Below are positions 15,644 to 23,601 of a stretch of 64,000 nucleotides of DNA, piece after piece (the stretch's first letter is position 1; each line of letters starts with the position of its first letter). The notes under the pieces were generated by a model that saw only the letters and a program-made list of their open reading frames with translations, had not been told where the DNA came from and did no database searches. Source of the DNA: Clostridium vincentii (GTDB lineage Bacteria > Bacillota > Clostridia > Clostridiales > Clostridiaceae); assembly GCF_002995745.1 (NCBI RefSeq), contig NZ_PVXQ01000012.1:1-64000 (forward strand), written 5' to 3'. Position numbers and translations under genes: made by a program.

Positions 15644-16442
15644 AAGCTGTTTTAGTTTTAAAGTTAGAAATTATAATACAAATAATTAATACAAATACTG
15701 AAGTAAGAGCAATAGTTCCTCCTGGGGCACTATTACTATAGTAGGATAATAATAATCCTAACATAATATCTATAAAACCAAATAAGACCGAAAGTAAAAG
15801 GGTCTTATTAAAACTTCTTTTAAGCTGCATTGCAGTTGCAACTGGAACTACAAGTATTGACGATATAACTAATATCCCCATAATCTGTATTGATAGAGAA
15901 ATAGTTGCACCAACTAGTACAGAAAATAAATAGTTAATTGCTTTTACTTTAATACCTGCTATTTCAGCCCCTTCTTCATCGAAGATAACATAAATAAGTT
16001 TATTATAAATTAAAGCTAATATTATTAAACAGATAATTCCTGAAATAGTTATTATAATAAGATCCTGCTGAGATATAGTCAAAATACTACCAAAAAGTAT
16101 TGAATTTATCTTTACAGTAGTTTTACCTGTGCTAATTAATATAATTGCTATTCCTAAGCTTAAGGTAAGAACTATAGACATAACCATCTCAGCATATTTT
16201 TTGAAATAACCTCTTAAACATTCAATTACGATTGCACATATTGTTGTAAAAATAAATGAAGAGAAAAGAGGATTTATTCCTAGAACTAATCCTATAGCCA
16301 CTCCTGCAAAAGAGGAATGGGAAAGTGTATCTCCCAGCATTGAGTTACGTCTTAGAACAATAAATAAACCTATAATTGGACATAAAATTGAGATTATACC
16401 TCCTGCTAAGAAGGCATTTTTCATGAAATCATATTCAAACAT
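15642..16442 (-). CDS. znuB: Metal (zinc/manganese) ABC transporter permease
   Basis: The 266-residue membrane protein has about eight hydrophobic helices and belongs to the ABC-3 permease family (ZnuB/MntB/TroC). The N-terminal MLGDTLSHSSFAGVAIG segment and the late VGATISLSIQIMGILVISSILVVP stretch are family hallmarks. It starts at the base after the ATPase gene stops, so the pair forms one operon. No substrate-binding lipoprotein gene is in this cluster; it would have to be elsewhere. Zinc is favoured over manganese because of the Fur-type regulator and operator nearby, but the permease alone does not prove it. Confidence 0.85.
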   Translation of the reverse strand: MFEYDFMKNAFLAGGIISILCPIIGLFIVLRRNSMLGDTLSHSSFAGVAIGLVLGINPLFSSFIFTTICAIVIECLRGYFKKYAEMVMSIVLTLSLGIAIILISTGKTTVKINSILFGSILTISQQDLIIITISGIICLIILALIYNKLIYVIFDEEGAEIAGIKVKAINYLFSVLVGATISLSIQIMGILVISSILVVPVATAMQLKRSFNKTLLLSVLFGFIDIMLGLLLSYYSNSAPGGTIALTSVFVLIICIIISNFKTKTA

Positions 16443-17102
16443 CTAAGCACCTAAGAAGGGCATATTTTTTTTAAATTCTTCACAACTTTGAAGAGTGACC
16501 CGTCCTTCATCAAGTTTTAATATATGGCTTGAATATTTAGATGCCAAACTCATATTATGTTCTATGGAAATAATATTAATTCCACATTCTTCATTAATTG
16601 TTTTTAAAATAGAGTAAATTTCTTGTTGGGATTTATAATCTACACCTGTTGATGGTTCATCTAAGATAATTAAATCTGGATTTCCCATAAGAGCTCTTGA
16701 TATAAATACTCTTTGCTGCTGACCTCCAGATAAATTACCAATAAGATTATTTTTAAAGGAAGGTAAATTAACCTTCTTTAAGGAATCTTCCACAGCTTGA
16801 TTTACATTAAGATGTAATGCTTTAGCATGAGTTTTTAATACTTCAAAAACAGAAATAGGAAATTCTGAATTAAAGTCTTCAAGTCTTTGAGGAACATAAG
16901 CAACTTTTTTAGCTGCCACCTCAATTGAACCAGAATTTGGATGGAGTAATCCCAGCACAAGTTTTATTAAAGTTGTTTTACAGCTACCGTTTTCTCCTAC
17001 TATAGAAAGATAAGCTCCCTTAGGGATAGTGACATTAACATTATCTAATAATAAAGTAGAAGATTTTTCGTAGCTAAAACATAAATTTTCAATTTTAATC
17101 AT
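16443..17102 (-). CDS. znuC: Metal ABC transporter ATPase
   Basis: The 219-residue single ABC domain powers uptake with the permease encoded next to it. Walker A is GENGSCKTTLIK (Cys replaces the more usual Gly/Ala before Lys), the signature is NLSGGQQQRVFISRAL, and Walker B ends LIILDEPSTGVD, followed by the switch His in SIEHNM. The start at 17102 has AGGAGCTGATT upstream; a longer in-frame start at 17162 would read through the promoter and operator and is rejected. Confidence 0.85.
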   Translation of the reverse strand: MIKIENLCFSYEKSSTLLLDNVNVTIPKGAYLSIVGENGSCKTTLIKLVLGLLHPNSGSIEVAAKKVAYVPQRLEDFNSEFPISVFEVLKTHAKALHLNVNQAVEDSLKKVNLPSFKNNLIGNLSGGQQQRVFISRALMGNPDLIILDEPSTGVDYKSQQEIYSILKTINEECGINIISIEHNMSLASKYSSHILKLDEGRVTLQSCEEFKKNMPFLGA

Positions 17103-17132
17103 ATAATCAGCTCCTGAATCAAATCTAGCTCT

Positions 17133-17162
17133 ATTATACAATGAGTTGCAAACTATTTGCAA
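17133..17162 (-). promoter_or_regulatory. Promoter of the metal ABC transporter operon
   Basis: On the minus strand TTGCAA (17162-17157), an 18-base spacer, and TATAAT (17138-17133) form a good sigma-A promoter. The transcript would start near 17126, leaving a leader of about 25 bases. Confidence 0.65.
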
Positions 17163-17163
17163 C
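17145..17163. promoter_or_regulatory. Candidate Zur operator, perfect palindrome
   Basis: GTTGCAAA-CTA-TTTGCAAC has 8-base perfect arms around a 3-base centre. It covers the -35 and most of the spacer of the znuCB promoter, so a bound repressor would block RNA polymerase. A Fur-family gene lies in the same neighbourhood. The sequence differs from the B. subtilis Zur box, so the assignment is an inference from position and symmetry. Confidence 0.6.
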
Positions 17164-17167
17164 TAGT

Positions 17168-17554
17168 CTATATTTCTATCTTTGATGTACTTTCAAGATT
17201 CCAGGAATCCATAAATCCTTTTCTAAAAGAACCTTTGATTTTAGTGGTAGAATGTGGCTCTTTTTTACTTAGTCCAATAACTTCTACAACAGCAGCATCA
17301 GAATCATTAAAAAGCAAATCTATATTTTGAACCCTCAAAAGTCGATCGTCTGAATTGCCAGAAGTTAAACTTTGTTCTACTGCATACTGAAGGTCCTTCC
17401 GTTGATTTTTATTATAAAGTTGCCATAAGGAGTAACCTACAATAGAAATTAAAATTAAAAAAATTATTGCTAGACGTCTTTGCCGTTTCTTTTTCTTTTT
17501 GAATCGATCAATTCTACGAACTCTTTTGTTTCTCACATTTTCTTGTTTAATCAT
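17168..17554 (-). CDS. Small single-span membrane protein, unknown
   Basis: The protein has 128 residues. The first 28 are extremely basic (RFKKKKKRQRR), then one hydrophobic helix (about 29-43, LAIIFLILISIVGYSLW), then an 85-residue outer domain of mixed strands and helices that I do not recognise. The positive-inside rule puts the basic tail in the cytoplasm and the C-terminal domain outside. AGGAGGTATTTT precedes the start. It ends 66 bases before znuC, which has its own promoter. Confidence 0.6.
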   Translation of the reverse strand: MIKQENVRNKRVRRIDRFKKKKKRQRRLAIIFLILISIVGYSLWQLYNKNQRKDLQYAVEQSLTSGNSDDRLLRVQNIDLLFNDSDAAVVEVIGLSKKEPHSTTKIKGSFRKGFMDSWNLESTSKIEI

Positions 17555-17712
17555 AAAATACCTCCTTAACCTCTTAAGGAAATATTACCATAATTTTACA
17601 AATAAATAAACGACAAATCATGAAAAAAATATTTAAATATTTTATTGGTCATTTTACCTCATAAACTTTATAATAATAGAAGATACTAATTATTATAAAT
17701 GCAAGGAGAAGA

Positions 17713-18126
17713 GTGATTAATATGGATTTTTCAAGTTTAGTTTTAGTTGAGAAGGATAAGGAAACAGGATATATAACAAAGGAATTAGGAAGTTTTAGAG
17801 TTAGTGAAGGAGCAATTTTTGTAAGGAAGTTATATGTTATAGAGAATGAAGTCAGTTTATATTTTGATACAAATAAAGATGTAGAAGAATGGGAATACTC
17901 TGGTATATATGACTTATTTAATAGTGAGGTGTTCACAGAAAATCGATTTATTATTGAGGAGGATTTGGAAGAATATAATCCTACATTTATTTTAAAGTTT
18001 CAATACAAATCGGAACATTCTGAAATGAGGGACTTAATTAATAAAGCTGTAGACCTTATTAAAGATGAAATTGAAAAGGCACTAATATCTATAGAAGGTA
18101 AGGAAGAAGAATATAAGGAAAATTAG
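17713..18126 (+). CDS. DUF6762-like protein
   Basis: A 137-residue acidic soluble protein starting MINMDFSSLVLVEKDKETG and resembling the DUF6762 family of Clostridia, which has no known function. It has a predicted beta-rich N-terminal part and a C-terminal helix with many Glu and Lys. AAGGAGAAGA lies 4 bases before GTG 17713; ATG 17722 is an alternative start. It is followed closely by pepF, perhaps in one transcript. Confidence 0.55.
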   Translation: MINMDFSSLVLVEKDKETGYITKELGSFRVSEGAIFVRKLYVIENEVSLYFDTNKDVEEWEYSGIYDLFNSEVFTENRFIIEEDLEEYNPTFILKFQYKSEHSEMRDLINKAVDLIKDEIEKALISIEGKEEEYKEN

Positions 18127-18156
18127 AAGGGAGGGAGCCTAAAATTAGGCGCCAAT

Positions 18157-19953
18157 ATGGATGGTAATAAGATATTAAAAAAAAGAGATGAAATTTTAAA
18201 GGAAGATAAGTGGAAACTACACGAAATATATGAAAATGAAGAGCTTTGGGAAGAGGATTTTATATCTTTTAAGAAAGAAAGTTTAAAGCTAAAAGATTTC
18301 CAAGGAAAATTACAAGATAAAGAAGAGATATTAAAATATCTAGAGTTTAATGAGGAAATTTCAAGAAAAGGCGAAAAGGTTTATGTATATGCTCATATGA
18401 AATCAGATGAGGATACACAAAATCAAGAAAACCAGGGCCGTATGAATAAGGTTGATTCATTTATGGCTGAGTTTGGAAGCTATAATGCATTTTTTACTCC
18501 AGAACTTTTAGAATTAAAAGAAGAGTTCATTGAGGATTTAATAAATAATGATAAAAGATTTAAAATTTATGATTTTCTATTGAAAGATATTCTTAAAGAA
18601 AAGAAACATATATTAACAAAGGATATGGAGGAGCTTTTAGCTTTAGTTTCAGATTGTTTAGATGCACCTTCAAGTGTTCATAATATGCTAACAAATGCAG
18701 ATATGACCTTTGAGGAAATTGTAGATGAGGATGGAGATAAGGTAGAACTTACAGAAGGAAACTATTCCTCATTTATAAGAAGTAAGGATAGAAGAGTTCG
18801 CGCTGAGGCTTTTAAGAAGTTATTTAAGGAATATAAAAAATTAGAAAATACTTTAGCAACAACATTAACAGCCTCAGTTAAAAACTTTAATTTTAGTGCT
18901 AAGATAAGACATTATGATGAACCACTTAAAGCTTCATTAGAGCCAAATGAGATTCTTGTATCTGTATATGAAAAAGCTATAGAAACAATTAATAAAAACA
19001 TTTCATCACTTCATAGATATGTGAAGATTAAGAAAAATCTTTTAAAATTAGATGAAATGCATATGTATGATTTATATGTTCCAGTAATTGAAGTGGAAAA
19101 GGAAAAAGTTGAATTTGAAGAGGGCGTGAAAATTGCAAATGAAGGGTTAAAACCTTTAGGAAAGGAATATTTGCAAATATTCAATGAAGGAATAAAAAGT
19201 GGATGGGTAGATATTTATCAAAACAAGGGCAAAAAGGGAGGAGCTTATTCCTGGGGTGGATATGACACTATGCCATATGTTTTATTAAACTATAATTACG
19301 AACTTAATGATATATCAACTTTAGTTCATGAAATGGGTCATTCAATACACTCTTATTATTCAAGAAAAACTCAACCTTACTACTATGCAGGGTATACATT
19401 ATTCTGTGCAGAGGTTGCGTCAACTACAAATGAGGCCCTATTAATACATTATTTAATAGATAAGGAAACAGATAAAAAGAAAAAGTCATTTTTAATAAAT
19501 CAAGAACTTGAACAAATAAGAACTACTGTATTTAGGCAATTAATGTTCGCGGAATTCGAACTTTATACTCATAATGCTCTAAATGAAGGAAAGTCACTAA
19601 CCGCTGCTGATTATAATAAAAAGTGGCATGATTTAAATAAGACATACTTCGGAGACGATATGGTAATCGATGAGGAAATAGACATAGAATGGTCAAGAAT
19701 ACCACACTTCTACTCCGATTTTTATGTTTATCAATATGCTACTGGTTATGCAGCAGCTTCTGCTTTCGCTAATTCAATACTAAAGGGAAACGAAGAATCC
19801 GTAGAAAAGTATATTGCCTTTTTAAAGATGGGTGGAAGCAAGTATCCAATAGATATATTAAAAATTGCAGGAGTAGACATGACTACATCAAAACCTCTTG
19901 AAGCTACAATTAATAGATTCAATGAATTACTTGATATGTTAGAGAAACTTTAA
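18157..19953 (+). CDS. pepF: Oligoendopeptidase F
   Basis: The 598-residue cytoplasmic M3 zinc metallopeptidase cleaves short peptides. The zinc motif HEMGHSIHS begins at about residue 391, with the third ligand Glu in the downstream FCAEVASTTNEA segment; the substrate-gate YQYATGYAAA motif and IPHFYSDFYVYQY are also present. The length is typical of PepF. The ATG at 18157 is 20 bases from the GGGAGGGAG ribosome site, with a small hairpin (GCCTA/TAGGC, 18137-18150) between them that would shorten the effective distance. Confidence 0.9.
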   Translation: MDGNKILKKRDEILKEDKWKLHEIYENEELWEEDFISFKKESLKLKDFQGKLQDKEEILKYLEFNEEISRKGEKVYVYAHMKSDEDTQNQENQGRMNKVDSFMAEFGSYNAFFTPELLELKEEFIEDLINNDKRFKIYDFLLKDILKEKKHILTKDMEELLALVSDCLDAPSSVHNMLTNADMTFEEIVDEDGDKVELTEGNYSSFIRSKDRRVRAEAFKKLFKEYKKLENTLATTLTASVKNFNFSAKIRHYDEPLKASLEPNEILVSVYEKAIETINKNISSLHRYVKIKKNLLKLDEMHMYDLYVPVIEVEKEKVEFEEGVKIANEGLKPLGKEYLQIFNEGIKSGWVDIYQNKGKKGGAYSWGGYDTMPYVLLNYNYELNDISTLVHEMGHSIHSYYSRKTQPYYYAGYTLFCAEVASTTNEALLIHYLIDKETDKKKKSFLINQELEQIRTTVFRQLMFAEFELYTHNALNEGKSLTAADYNKKWHDLNKTYFGDDMVIDEEIDIEWSRIPHFYSDFYVYQYATGYAAASAFANSILKGNEESVEKYIAFLKMGGSKYPIDILKIAGVDMTTSKPLEATINRFNELLDMLEKL

Positions 19954-20007
19954 AAACCTTAGATCTTAAACTAAAAGAATTATTCATTAAAGAAGGGAAA
20001 ATAAATT

Positions 20008-20697
20008 ATGAGCTCATTAGGTAATGAAAAGATCAATATCCTCGTGGTGGATGATGAAAAAAGCATAGTAGATTTTATTAAAATGGGCTTAGAAGCAGAA
20101 GGATATTCAGTATATGAAGCTTATGATGGGAAAGAAGCTATTGAAGTAGCTAATAAAGTACATCCTCATATAGTTATACTGGATATCATGATACCTGAAA
20201 TTGATGGATATGAAGTATGTTCAAGGATTAAAAAAAGTATGAAGACTTCAATTATTATGCTTACTGCACGGGATGAAATAGATGATAGAGTTAAGGGACT
20301 AGATATTGGGGCTGATGACTATATGTCAAAGCCCTTTAGTTTTAAAGAATTATTAGCCAGAATTAACGCTAGATTAAGAACTGCTTTTCCAGAACTGAAT
20401 GAAGTAATTTGCATAGGAGATTTTTGTATAGATGATGGGGCCCATGAATTTAAGCATTGTGGACAAGTACTGGGATTATCACTAACTCAATATAACTTAT
20501 TGAAATTTTTACTTGTAAATAATGGGATGGCTCTAAGTAAGTCATTAATACTTGAAAAGGTTTGGGGCTATGACTTTAATGGTGAAGAAAATATTGTTGA
20601 GGTATACATAAGATATTTACGAGATAAACTTCAGGATAAAGATCATACAATAATAAGGACTGTACGTGGAGTTGGGTACAAAATGATAGCACAATGA
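20008..20697 (+). CDS. OmpR-family response regulator
   Basis: The 229-residue protein has an N-terminal receiver domain with VDDEKS, phosphoacceptor Asp in VILDIMIPEIDG (about residue 54) and Lys in SKPFS, then a winged-helix DNA-binding domain ending TVRGVGYKM. It would be phosphorylated by the histidine kinase whose ATG overlaps its TGA stop. Targets are unknown; the apbE/polyferredoxin pair downstream is the nearest candidate. Ribosome site AGAAGGGAAAA. Confidence 0.9.
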   Translation: MSSLGNEKINILVVDDEKSIVDFIKMGLEAEGYSVYEAYDGKEAIEVANKVHPHIVILDIMIPEIDGYEVCSRIKKSMKTSIIMLTARDEIDDRVKGLDIGADDYMSKPFSFKELLARINARLRTAFPELNEVICIGDFCIDDGAHEFKHCGQVLGLSLTQYNLLKFLLVNNGMALSKSLILEKVWGYDFNGEENIVEVYIRYLRDKLQDKDHTIIRTVRGVGYKMIAQ

Positions 20698-22211
20698 ATA
20701 AATTAAGGAAAAAATTTAAAATAAAAAGTTTACAATGGCAACTTATATTAGGATTTTTTGTAATTTTAGTTATTCTGTTATCTATAATGGGTATATCTCA
20801 ATATAAAAATCTGAAAAAATATTTGTATACAAGCAGAGTTGAGAGTTTGCAAGTGAAATTTCATAGCATAAATATGGATGAATTTCTGCAGGAAGAATTA
20901 AATAATACTGAAAGTAATAGCATATCTGTCTTAAATGGATTAAGTGATAGGGATACTAGTGTAGCCTTCATAGATAAAAATGGACAGGTTGAATATAAAT
21001 TTCAGACTCAAGAAGAAAATAAAGTTAAAAAACAATATAGTCAAGATTTAGATGAATATAAAGAAAAAGACAAACTGGTATCATCAATACCAGAGTTTTC
21101 TCAGGACGAGTATATAGAGATTCTTAATGAAAAAGGGAATTTAGAAAAAGAATATGAGATTATAGACGATGAGGAGGATAATTGCCAATTAATTGTATGG
21201 AGAAAAGTAGGAGATATGAATTCACCATCAGGTTTAATACAGATAAGTACCCCTGTAAATGACATTGGAAGTATATTAAATAAGCAAGTAAGTATATCTA
21301 TAATTGGGTCAATAATGGTTTTAGGAATAGGACTTATTCTAGGAAAAGCAATATTCAAGCGGACACTAACGCCTTTATATAATATTACGAGTACTGTTGA
21401 AGAGATAAATATTGAGGATTTAGATATAAGATTATCAGAAGAAAATGGTCAGCTTGAGATTGACAGATTGGCGAAGTCGTTTAATACTATGCTGGAAAGG
21501 ATAGAAATCTCCTTTAAAGATGAGCAATATATAAAAGAAAAGATGAGGAGATTTGTATCTGATGCATCCCATGAATTAAGAACACCATTAACTTCTATTC
21601 ATGGATTCATAGAAGTTCTTCTACGAGGTGCAGCAAAAAATAAAGATCAACTTAATTTAGCTTTAAATAGTATGTTAAGTGAAAGTGAAAGACTCACAAG
21701 ATTAGTAAATGATCTTTTACTTATAACTAAACTAGAACAAGAGCCTATAGTAGAGACAAATAGAGAAGATCTTAAGACTGTAATCCAAGAAATAGTTCCA
21801 CAACTTAGAATACTTGCTGAAAATAGAGAGATACGAATAGATCTTAAAGATAATATAATGGTCTATATTAATAAAGATCAAATTAAACAAGTTATATTTA
21901 ACTTAATACAAAATGCAGTGAGTCATACTGATAAAAAAGATGGAATCATAGCAATATCTACTAGTATGGAAAATACATCTGCTCAGCTCAAGATATCAGA
22001 TAATGGAACTGGAATAGATGAAAAGAATATAAGTAAAATATACGATAGATTTTTTAGAAGCGATTTTCACAGAGGACGAGGAGCAGGTGGATATGGATTA
22101 GGTCTTTCTATAGTTAAATCTATAATAGATAGTAATAGTGCTAAAATTGATGTAGAGAGTGAACTTGGAGTTGGAACTACATTTTTTATATATTTTAAAT
22201 TGAATAAGTAA
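20694..22211 (+). CDS. Membrane sensor histidine kinase
   Basis: The 505-residue kinase has a membrane helix at about 15-36, an outer sensor domain of about 150 residues, a second helix near 197-220, a HAMP linker (NITSTVEEINIEDLDIRL), the H-box VSDASHELRTPLTS carrying the autophosphorylated His, and a catalytic ATPase domain with NAVSHT, DNGTGI and GLGLSI. The sensor domain is acidic and unlike PAS or Cache by eye, so the signal is unknown. It overlaps the response regulator by 4 bases (ATGA). Confidence 0.9.
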   Translation: MNKLRKKFKIKSLQWQLILGFFVILVILLSIMGISQYKNLKKYLYTSRVESLQVKFHSINMDEFLQEELNNTESNSISVLNGLSDRDTSVAFIDKNGQVEYKFQTQEENKVKKQYSQDLDEYKEKDKLVSSIPEFSQDEYIEILNEKGNLEKEYEIIDDEEDNCQLIVWRKVGDMNSPSGLIQISTPVNDIGSILNKQVSISIIGSIMVLGIGLILGKAIFKRTLTPLYNITSTVEEINIEDLDIRLSEENGQLEIDRLAKSFNTMLERIEISFKDEQYIKEKMRRFVSDASHELRTPLTSIHGFIEVLLRGAAKNKDQLNLALNSMLSESERLTRLVNDLLLITKLEQEPIVETNREDLKTVIQEIVPQLRILAENREIRIDLKDNIMVYINKDQIKQVIFNLIQNAVSHTDKKDGIIAISTSMENTSAQLKISDNGTGIDEKNISKIYDRFFRSDFHRGRGAGGYGLGLSIVKSIIDSNSAKIDVESELGVGTTFFIYFKLNK

Positions 22212-22216
22212 ATTTT

Positions 22217-22243
22217 AAAAGGTGGCAATAGCCACCTTTTTTT
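22217..22243 (+). terminator. Terminator of the two-component operon
   Basis: AAAAGGTGGC (22217-22226), loop AATA, GCCACCTTTT (22231-22240), then more T. Confidence 0.9.
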
Positions 22244-22269
22244 ATTTATAGAGGAGATTTTTGGTAGAA

Positions 22270-22385
22270 ACGGGGTTGAGATTAGAGTTGAGAGTTGAAA
22301 GAGGAGAGTTGAGAGTTAGAGCTTTCTCCGACATTTTTAATTCCCCGTAAGGGGCGCCAAAGGGCGTCAACTATCAATTCTCCCT
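22270..22385. repeat. Dispersed repeat, copy 2
   Basis: Several GTTGAGAGTTGA-type units are followed by GACATTTTTAATTCCCCG-TAAGGGGC-GCC-AAAGGGCGTCAACTATCAA. This aligns with copy 1 at 15509 in order and spacing, with one CCCC/GGGG hairpin unit instead of two. Confidence 0.6.
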
Positions 22386-22421
22386 AAGGCTGGAGGATAG
22401 AGAATACTATCTTGCAGCCTT
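22386..22421. repeat. Long imperfect hairpin next to repeat copy 2
   Basis: AAGGCTG pairs with CAGCCTT, and after one mismatch AGGATAG pairs with CTATCTT around a 6-base loop. No T run follows, so it is not a classic terminator. Confidence 0.5.
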
Positions 22422-22426
22422 AAACT

Positions 22427-22490
22427 ATTAAGAAATTAAATAATTAAGAAATTAAGAAATTAAGAAATTAAGTAATTAAATAATTAAGAA
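22427..22490. repeat. 8-bp tandem repeat, eight units
   Basis: Eight consecutive 8-base units in register: ATTAAGAA five times with variants ATTAAATA (twice) and ATTAAGTA (once). It lies in the 420-base gap before apbE, which otherwise holds the terminator, repeat copy 2 and the hairpin. Confidence 0.8.
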
Positions 22491-22631
22491 GTTATAGGAG
22501 TAGCCGAGTTTTACTTGAGTTACCTGGAATATATTCTCTCAGCAAACTCTAAGCTTATATTCATAAAGTATTAAGCTTGATTTGTTATTGTATAAACAAG
22601 GAAATAGTTTATATAGGTAGGTGAAATAGAT

Positions 22632-23588
22632 TTGATTAAAGAAACTTTAACAGCTAGTAGCTATTCTCTTGGAACTTTAATAAATTTAAGAGTACAGGGA
22701 AATGAAGCACAGCGGGCAATTGAAGAAGCATTAGGAAGACTGAGCGATATTGATGATAAGATGTCGGCGTTTAAAGACACGAGCGAGATATCAAAAATAA
22801 ATTTAAAAGCAGGGAGAACTTCACAAATCGTAGGTAAGGATACTTATTTAGTTATAAAAGAGGCTATAAAATATAGCAGACTTTTAGAGGGAGCTTTTGA
22901 TCCTACAATACGACCTTTGGTATCACTTTGGAATATAGGAACAGAGCAGGAAGAGATGCCAGAAGAATGTGAAGTAGATAATATGTTGCAACTTGTGAAT
23001 TATAAAGATGTAATTTTAGATGAAAGCAATTCTTCTATAAGGTTAAGGCGTGAAAAACAAGCATTGGACCTTGGAGGAATAGCTAAAGGCTATGCAGCAG
23101 ATGAAGTTAGAGATATTTTTTATAAATATAATATCAGTAGTGCACTAATTGATTTAGGGGGAAATATTTTCGCCTTTGGGGGTAAAGAGGATGGAACTCC
23201 TTGGAGAGTTGGTATACAGGACCCCTTTAAAACTAGAGGAGAATTTATGGGAGTATTAAGTGTTACAAATAAATCTGTAGTTACTTCAGGTAATTATGAA
23301 AAATATTTTACTAAGGCTGGAAAAAGATTTCACCATATAATCGATCCTAAAACTGGGTATCCATCTATTAGTAAGATTATAAGCGCAACTATTATATCTG
23401 ATAATTCTATTGATGGAGATGGATTATCTACAGGAGTATATATTATTGGTATAGATAAGGCAATGAGACTTATAGAGTCCATAAGTGGAGTGGAGGCAAT
23501 ATTTATAACTCAAGATAAAAAAACTTATGTAACATCAGGAATTAATAATATTTTTACAATAACAAATAAAGAATTTTTAGGTAAATAG
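22632..23588 (+). CDS. apbE: FAD:protein FMN transferase, no signal peptide
   Basis: The 318-residue ApbE enzyme attaches FMN from FAD to a Thr/Ser of target proteins. YSLGTLINLRV at the N-terminus, the central ALDLGGIAKGYAAD, LIDLGGNIFAFGG, HHIIDPKTGYP and GDGLSTGVYIIG are its conserved blocks. The start is TTG after GTAGGTG. An in-frame stop at 22614 excludes a longer form, so there is no signal peptide or lipobox, unlike most Gram-positive ApbE. The next gene, 13 bases downstream, encodes two DTVSGAT flavinylation motifs, so this is its likely substrate. Confidence 0.9.
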   Translation: MIKETLTASSYSLGTLINLRVQGNEAQRAIEEALGRLSDIDDKMSAFKDTSEISKINLKAGRTSQIVGKDTYLVIKEAIKYSRLLEGAFDPTIRPLVSLWNIGTEQEEMPEECEVDNMLQLVNYKDVILDESNSSIRLRREKQALDLGGIAKGYAADEVRDIFYKYNISSALIDLGGNIFAFGGKEDGTPWRVGIQDPFKTRGEFMGVLSVTNKSVVTSGNYEKYFTKAGKRFHHIIDPKTGYPSISKIISATIISDNSIDGDGLSTGVYIIGIDKAMRLIESISGVEAIFITQDKKTYVTSGINNIFTITNKEFLGK

Positions 23589-23601
23589 AAGGAGATTTAA
23601 G

